DNA of 8,461 bases from Candidatus Aenigmatarchaeota archaeon (GTDB taxonomy: Archaea; Aenigmatarchaeota; Aenigmatarchaeia; PWEA01; B50-G16), in NCBI GenBank assembly GCA_003663345.1, contig QMZU01000025.1, positions 1-8,461 on the forward strand, read 5' to 3'. The notes under the pieces were generated by a model. It did not search any database. It saw only the letters and a list, made by a program, of their open reading frames with translations, and had not been told where the DNA came from. Numbering within the stretch: the stretch's first letter is position 1; each line of letters begins with the position of its first letter. This document shows positions 5,730-8,461 of the stretch, in pieces. Position numbers and translations under genes: made by a program.

Positions 5730-6747
5730 GGCATATGGCACGAAGGGAGGGGGGCCAAAGGCTTATTGCGACACAATAGCGAGGGAGTTGAAAGAGAAGG
5801 ATGTGGATATTGTATTCAATGAGTTGAGGGACAGATCTGATATAACCCATTTCAATTTTTACGGACCAAGGGCTTTCTTAAAACTCAAACTCACCTCAAA
5901 ACCAACCATCGGGAGTACTCACTACACAGAAGAGGAGTTCGGTGAAACCTTCGGGGGAGGTGCTTTTGTCAGCAGTGCCATGTGGAAATTCGTGAAGTAC
6001 ATGTACAGAAATATGGACGCACTGATCTCTCCAAGCCATTACACAAAATCTCTTATAAGGAGGTATGGAATCCGAAGACCAACAGCCGTAATAACCAACG
6101 GCATTGAACCTCAAAAATTCAAACGTGATATGAGTGCCAGGGAGAGGTTCAGAGAAAGGTTCAACATAGGTGATGATATTCTCATCTATTCGGTCGGATA
6201 CTGCATACCCAGAAAGGGAATATTCACCATGCTGCGTCTGGCGCGGAGATTGAAGGAGTACAGATTCGCATGGGTTGGAAGATTCTTCAAAGGCGGTAAG
6301 GACGAGGTCAGAATCAGGAAGGCGATAGAAAGGGCGCCGCGGAATTTTCTCCATACAGGTTTCGTGGAGAGCATAACAGAGGCACACTCCGGAGGGGATA
6401 TCTTTCTCTTTGCCAGCCACGCTGAAAACCAGGGCATAGTTATCCTCGAAGCAGCAGCCACAGGAAATCCTGTGATAGTAAGGGACCTGCCTGTGTATGA
6501 TGGATGGTTGAAGAATGGCTGGAACTGTATAAAATGCAGGAATTTAGGTGAATTTGAAGAGGCGGTGAGGAATGTGGCTGAGGATGAGAACCTCAGAAAA
6601 AGATTGGTCAGAAACGGAAGAAAACTTGCAGAGGAGCACGATATAAGAAAAAACATAAAATACCTGATAAAGGCATATGAATGCACCATAAATGGGGAGC
6701 TGGACGAGGTTGATCACATATCCAGTTACAGAACTCTCAAATATTAA
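5707..6747 (+). CDS. GT4 glycosyltransferase, diglycosyl-glycerolipid synthase-like
   Basis: A 346-residue GT-B glycosyltransferase. The opening KVNIFNEAYGTKGGGPKAY (2-20), a short N-terminal domain with SDITHFNFYGPRAF (44-57), and RNMDALISPSHYTKSLIRRYG (101-121) parallel the second enzyme of the bacterial glucolipid pathway, the one that extends monoglucosyl- to diglucosyl-diacylglycerol. The donor domain has SVGYCIPRKGIFTMLRLA (162-179), WVGRFFKGG (189-197), TGFVES (217-222) and a complete E-x7-E motif (Glu240, Glu248 in HAENQGIVILEAAATGNP), followed by VIVRDLPVYDGW (256-267), also typical of that branch. No membrane segment is seen. The gene starts within the previous GT4 gene, so the two products are likely made together and act in sequence on one lipid. 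The sugar and lipid acceptor cannot be read from sequence. Its stop codon lies inside the pheS TATA box. Confidence 0.87.
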   Translation: MKVNIFNEAYGTKGGGPKAYCDTIARELKEKDVDIVFNELRDRSDITHFNFYGPRAFLKLKLTSKPTIGSTHYTEEEFGETFGGGAFVSSAMWKFVKYMYRNMDALISPSHYTKSLIRRYGIRRPTAVITNGIEPQKFKRDMSARERFRERFNIGDDILIYSVGYCIPRKGIFTMLRLARRLKEYRFAWVGRFFKGGKDEVRIRKAIERAPRNFLHTGFVESITEAHSGGDIFLFASHAENQGIVILEAAATGNPVIVRDLPVYDGWLKNGWNCIKCRNLGEFEEAVRNVAEDENLRKRLVRNGRKLAEEHDIRKNIKYLIKAYECTINGELDEVDHISSYRTLKY

Positions 6748-6749
6748 AA
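6742..6749 (+). promoter_or_regulatory. TATA box for pheS
   Basis: TATTAAAA, in the same 9-mer (ATATTAAAA) as upstream of the GT2 gene, overlaps the stop codon of the second GT4 gene. A transcription start 29 bases downstream falls at about 6771. This gives either a leader of about nine bases before ATG 6780, or a leaderless GTG start at 6771. Confidence 0.55.
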
Positions 6750-6770
6750 GTATGGGTAGAAAATAATTAA

Positions 6771-6776
6771 GTGGTC
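6771..6776 (+). promoter_or_regulatory. Shine-Dalgarno-like GTGGTC before pheS
   Basis: GTGGTC ends three bases before ATG 6780 and sits in the string AAGTGGTCT that also precedes glyS, where it is plainly outside the coding region. By analogy it is read as a ribosome binding site here. That argues against using its own GTG (6771) as the start codon. Confidence 0.45.
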
Positions 6777-6779
6777 TGG

Positions 6780-8021
6780 ATGTACAGGTTAACAGAAGAA
6801 GGGAGGAATTATCTTGAGAAGGGTCTTCCTGAGAGAAGGTTAGTGGAAATTGCTGGAAAGGAAGCTCCTGTGGAAGAGGTACGTGAGAAGATAGAGAATT
6901 TTGATATAGCTGTGAACTGGGCCAAGAAACGTGGGTGGATAGAGATAAAGAACGGTAAGATAATCGTTAAATCCAGGGGGGTGGTTCCTGAAGAGAAGGC
7001 GCTGCGACTTCTGGCTGAGGGCAAATCTGTTGAGGAGGATGTTCTCAGGGTTCTGATGAAAAGGAAATTGGTCGAGAAGGTGAAGGAGGATATTGTCGAG
7101 AGGGCAAAGAAACAGTTGAAAGGTGAGGTAACCTCCCTGACACCGGAACTGATAAAAACCGGTCTGTGGAGAGATGCACGTTTCAAGAGATACGACCCTG
7201 AGAAGAAAGGGAAGGTTGTGCATCCGGGAAAGAGGCACATACTCTCGTACTTTACTGAAAAGATAAGGAGGATATTTCTGGATCTCGGTTTCGAGGAGAG
7301 AAAAGGACCGTTTGTGGAGAGCAGCTTCTGGAATTTCGATGCACTTTACCAGCCGCAGGACCACCCGGCGCGGGACCTTGCCGATACCTTTTACATGAGT
7401 GTTCCGAAAAGAACATCTCTGCCTGAAAGGAAGATAGTGGAAGCTGTTAAGAGAATGCATGAGAAGGGTGATTCAGAGTCGAGTGGCTGGGGTTATAAAT
7501 GGAGTGAGGATTTCGCAAGGAGGGCCGTGTTGAGGACCCATACCACAGCTGTTTCCGCAAGGTCGCTGGTTGGCATAACACCGCCCGCCAAAGTTTTCAC
7601 CATCGACAGGGTCTTCAGGAACGAAACCATAGATTATTCTCATCTCCCGGAGTTCACGCAGGTGGAGGGGATAGTTATTGATGAGAGTGTTACTTTCAGA
7701 GACCTCCTTGGATATCTCAAAGAGTTCTATCAGCGCCTGGGTTTTGAAAGGGTGAGGTTCAGACCGGCATATTTCCCATACACCGAGATGTCGGTTGAGC
7801 CAGAGGTGTACTTTGAAGAGAAGGGTGAGTGGCTGGAGCTTGGTGGTGCGGGTATATTCAGACCAGAGGTAACGAGACCATTAGGTGTAGATGTACCTGT
7901 CCTCGCATGGGGTCTCGGACTTGAGAGGCCCATAATGCTTGCTCTGGGACTGAAGGATTTGAGAAACTTTTACTACTCGAATGACCTGGGGTTCTTGAGA
8001 AGTGTTGAGGTGAAGGTCTGA
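6780..8021 (+). CDS. pheS: Phenylalanyl-tRNA synthetase alpha chain, short N-terminus
   Basis: Catalytic subunit of the (alpha-beta)2 PheRS, which attaches phenylalanine to tRNA-Phe in the cytosol. Numbered from ATG 6780, residues 1-115 hold winged-helix tRNA-binding modules (RLTEEGRNYLEKGLPERRL, 3-21; NWAKKRGWIEI, 46-56). The catalytic core follows: HPGKRHIL (148-155), DHPARDLADTFYM (194-206), class II motif 2 (FRNETIDYSHLPEFTQVEG, 279-297), the substrate region RPAYFPYTEMSVEPEVY (328-344), GGAGIFRPEVTRPLG (355-369) and motif 3 (GLGLERPIMLALG, 378-390). At 413 residues it lacks about 70-80 N-terminal residues found in most archaeal PheS: it begins in the end of the first winged-helix module. 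An in-frame TAA at 6768-6770 rules out an upstream extension. GTG 6771 would add three residues (MVW) and is the alternative start. The gene is coupled to pheT by a one-base overlap. Confidence 0.96.
   Translation: MYRLTEEGRNYLEKGLPERRLVEIAGKEAPVEEVREKIENFDIAVNWAKKRGWIEIKNGKIIVKSRGVVPEEKALRLLAEGKSVEEDVLRVLMKRKLVEKVKEDIVERAKKQLKGEVTSLTPELIKTGLWRDARFKRYDPEKKGKVVHPGKRHILSYFTEKIRRIFLDLGFEERKGPFVESSFWNFDALYQPQDHPARDLADTFYMSVPKRTSLPERKIVEAVKRMHEKGDSESSGWGYKWSEDFARRAVLRTHTTAVSARSLVGITPPAKVFTIDRVFRNETIDYSHLPEFTQVEGIVIDESVTFRDLLGYLKEFYQRLGFERVRFRPAYFPYTEMSVEPEVYFEEKGEWLELGGAGIFRPEVTRPLGVDVPVLAWGLGLERPIMLALGLKDLRNFYYSNDLGFLRSVEVKV
8007..8013 (+). promoter_or_regulatory. Ribosome binding site of pheT
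   Basis: GAGGTGA, an almost perfect archaeal Shine-Dalgarno sequence, lies within the last codons of pheS, seven bases before ATG 8021. It fixes the pheT start. Confidence 0.8.
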
Positions 8022-8461
8022 TGGCTGTTGTGGAGTTCATGAAGAAGGACCTTGAGAGGATAGTTGGAAGAAGGCTCACAGATAAAGAGTACAGAGATGT
8101 CATACCGATGATAGGCGCACCGCTTGAGAGGATTGACAAGGATAGGGTGGAGTATGAGGTTTTCCCTGACAGGCCTGATATGCTGAGTATTGAAGGTTTT
8201 GGAAGGGCTCTGAGGAGTTTTCTCGGTGTAGAAAAAGGTTTGCGAAGATATTCTGTTAAAGAGGGGGAAATAAAGGTAAGGGTTGAGAAGAGTGTTAAGG
8301 TTGTGAGACCATACATTTCTTGTGCTGTTCTGAGGAATGTGAGAATCAATGAGGATGTTCTGAGATCGCTGATGCAGGTCCAGGAGAAATTACATGAAAC
8401 ATTCGGAAGGAAGAGAAAGAAGATAGCGATAGGTATTCATGACCTTGACAAGGTGGAACCG
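8021..8461 (+). CDS. pheT: Phenylalanyl-tRNA synthetase beta chain (3' end outside window)
   Basis: The first 147 residues of the PheRS beta subunit, still open at the window edge. They cover the N-terminal B1 domain of the archaeal/eukaryotic type: VEFMKKDLERIVGRRL near the start, EYEVFPDRPDMLSIEGFGRAL (about 45-65, the family's 'NPNRPDLLSVEG' block), FLGVEKGL, VRPYISCAVLRNVRI (about 95-109), and LMQVQEKLHETFGRKRKKIAIGIHDLDKVEP at the cut end, which matches the archaeal motif QEKLHxTxGRKRxKxAIGIHDLDK very closely. The beta chain supports the tRNA and, through its B3/B4 domains (not in view), edits mischarged tyrosine. ATG 8021 overlaps the pheS stop in TGATG and has a strong ribosome binding site, so the two subunits should be made in equal amounts. 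Confidence 0.95.
   Translation, partial: MAVVEFMKKDLERIVGRRLTDKEYRDVIPMIGAPLERIDKDRVEYEVFPDRPDMLSIEGFGRALRSFLGVEKGLRRYSVKEGEIKVRVEKSVKVVRPYISCAVLRNVRINEDVLRSLMQVQEKLHETFGRKRKKIAIGIHDLDKVEP

Noticed and set aside
5896..6420. Minus-strand open frame of 174 codons antisense to the second GT4 gene
   Set aside because: It lies wholly within a well-supported gene, has no recognisable domain, and reads as a cysteine/serine-rich shadow.
6771..6779. GTG at 6771 as the pheS start, adding MVW
   Set aside because: The bases form GTGGTC, the same leader string seen before glyS, two to three bases from an ATG. A leaderless GTG start remains possible because the TATA box is 29 bases upstream, but ATG 6780 explains both features.
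7858..8349. Minus-strand open frame of 163 codons across the pheS/pheT junction
   Set aside because: It covers the ends of two clearly conserved genes and has a low-complexity Ser/Leu/Thr composition typical of antisense frames.

Overview
The window comes from an archaeon. The evidence is an archaemetzincin, a homotetramer-sized archaeal tRNA-splicing endonuclease, archaeal-type glycyl- and phenylalanyl-tRNA synthetases, a four-CBS protein of a typically archaeal kind, and TATA-type promoters sitting about 29 bases upstream of apparently leaderless starts. The lineage cannot be fixed from sequence alone. By comparison with remembered family sizes, both GlyRS (496 aa) and PheRS alpha (413 aa) are on the short side. 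That would suit a streamlined (for example DPANN-like) genome but does not prove it. Genes are tightly packed and overlap at four junctions. No RNA gene, insertion sequence or CRISPR array was seen. No stretch over 300 bases lacks a gene.

Layout. Positions 1-2058 hold a plus-strand operon: the C-terminal part of archaemetzincin (amzA), tRNA-splicing endonuclease (endA), then a protein with four CBS domains and a C-terminal domain resembling ribosome-hibernation factors of the HPF/RaiA kind. Positions 2055-3545 hold glyS on the minus strand, converging on the CBS gene with a 4-base overlap of the coding ends. A 44-base divergent promoter region (3546-3589) follows. Positions 3590-6747 hold three plus-strand glycosyltransferases: a membrane-anchored GT2 enzyme with its own promoter, and two overlapping GT4 enzymes. 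The two GT4 proteins resemble the bacterial mono- and diglucosyl-diacylglycerol synthase pair. Positions 6780-8461 hold pheS and the start of pheT, translationally coupled through TGATG.

How they work together. The flanks are translation genes: tRNA splicing, two aminoacyl-tRNA synthetases and a putative ribosome-associated energy sensor. The centre is a likely envelope glycolipid cassette in which one GT4 would add the first sugar to a membrane lipid and the overlapping GT4 the second. The GT2 enzyme could add another sugar or act on a different lipid acceptor. The two synthetase genes share an AAGTGGTCT leader just before the start codon, read here as a Shine-Dalgarno-like site. The first GT4 and the GT2 gene look leaderless.

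The points most worth a second look are the missing catalytic lysine in EndA (Ala158), the CBS/HPF-like fusion, the two-step glycolipid synthase pair in an archaeon, and a PheRS alpha chain that lacks its first N-terminal helix-turn-helix module.
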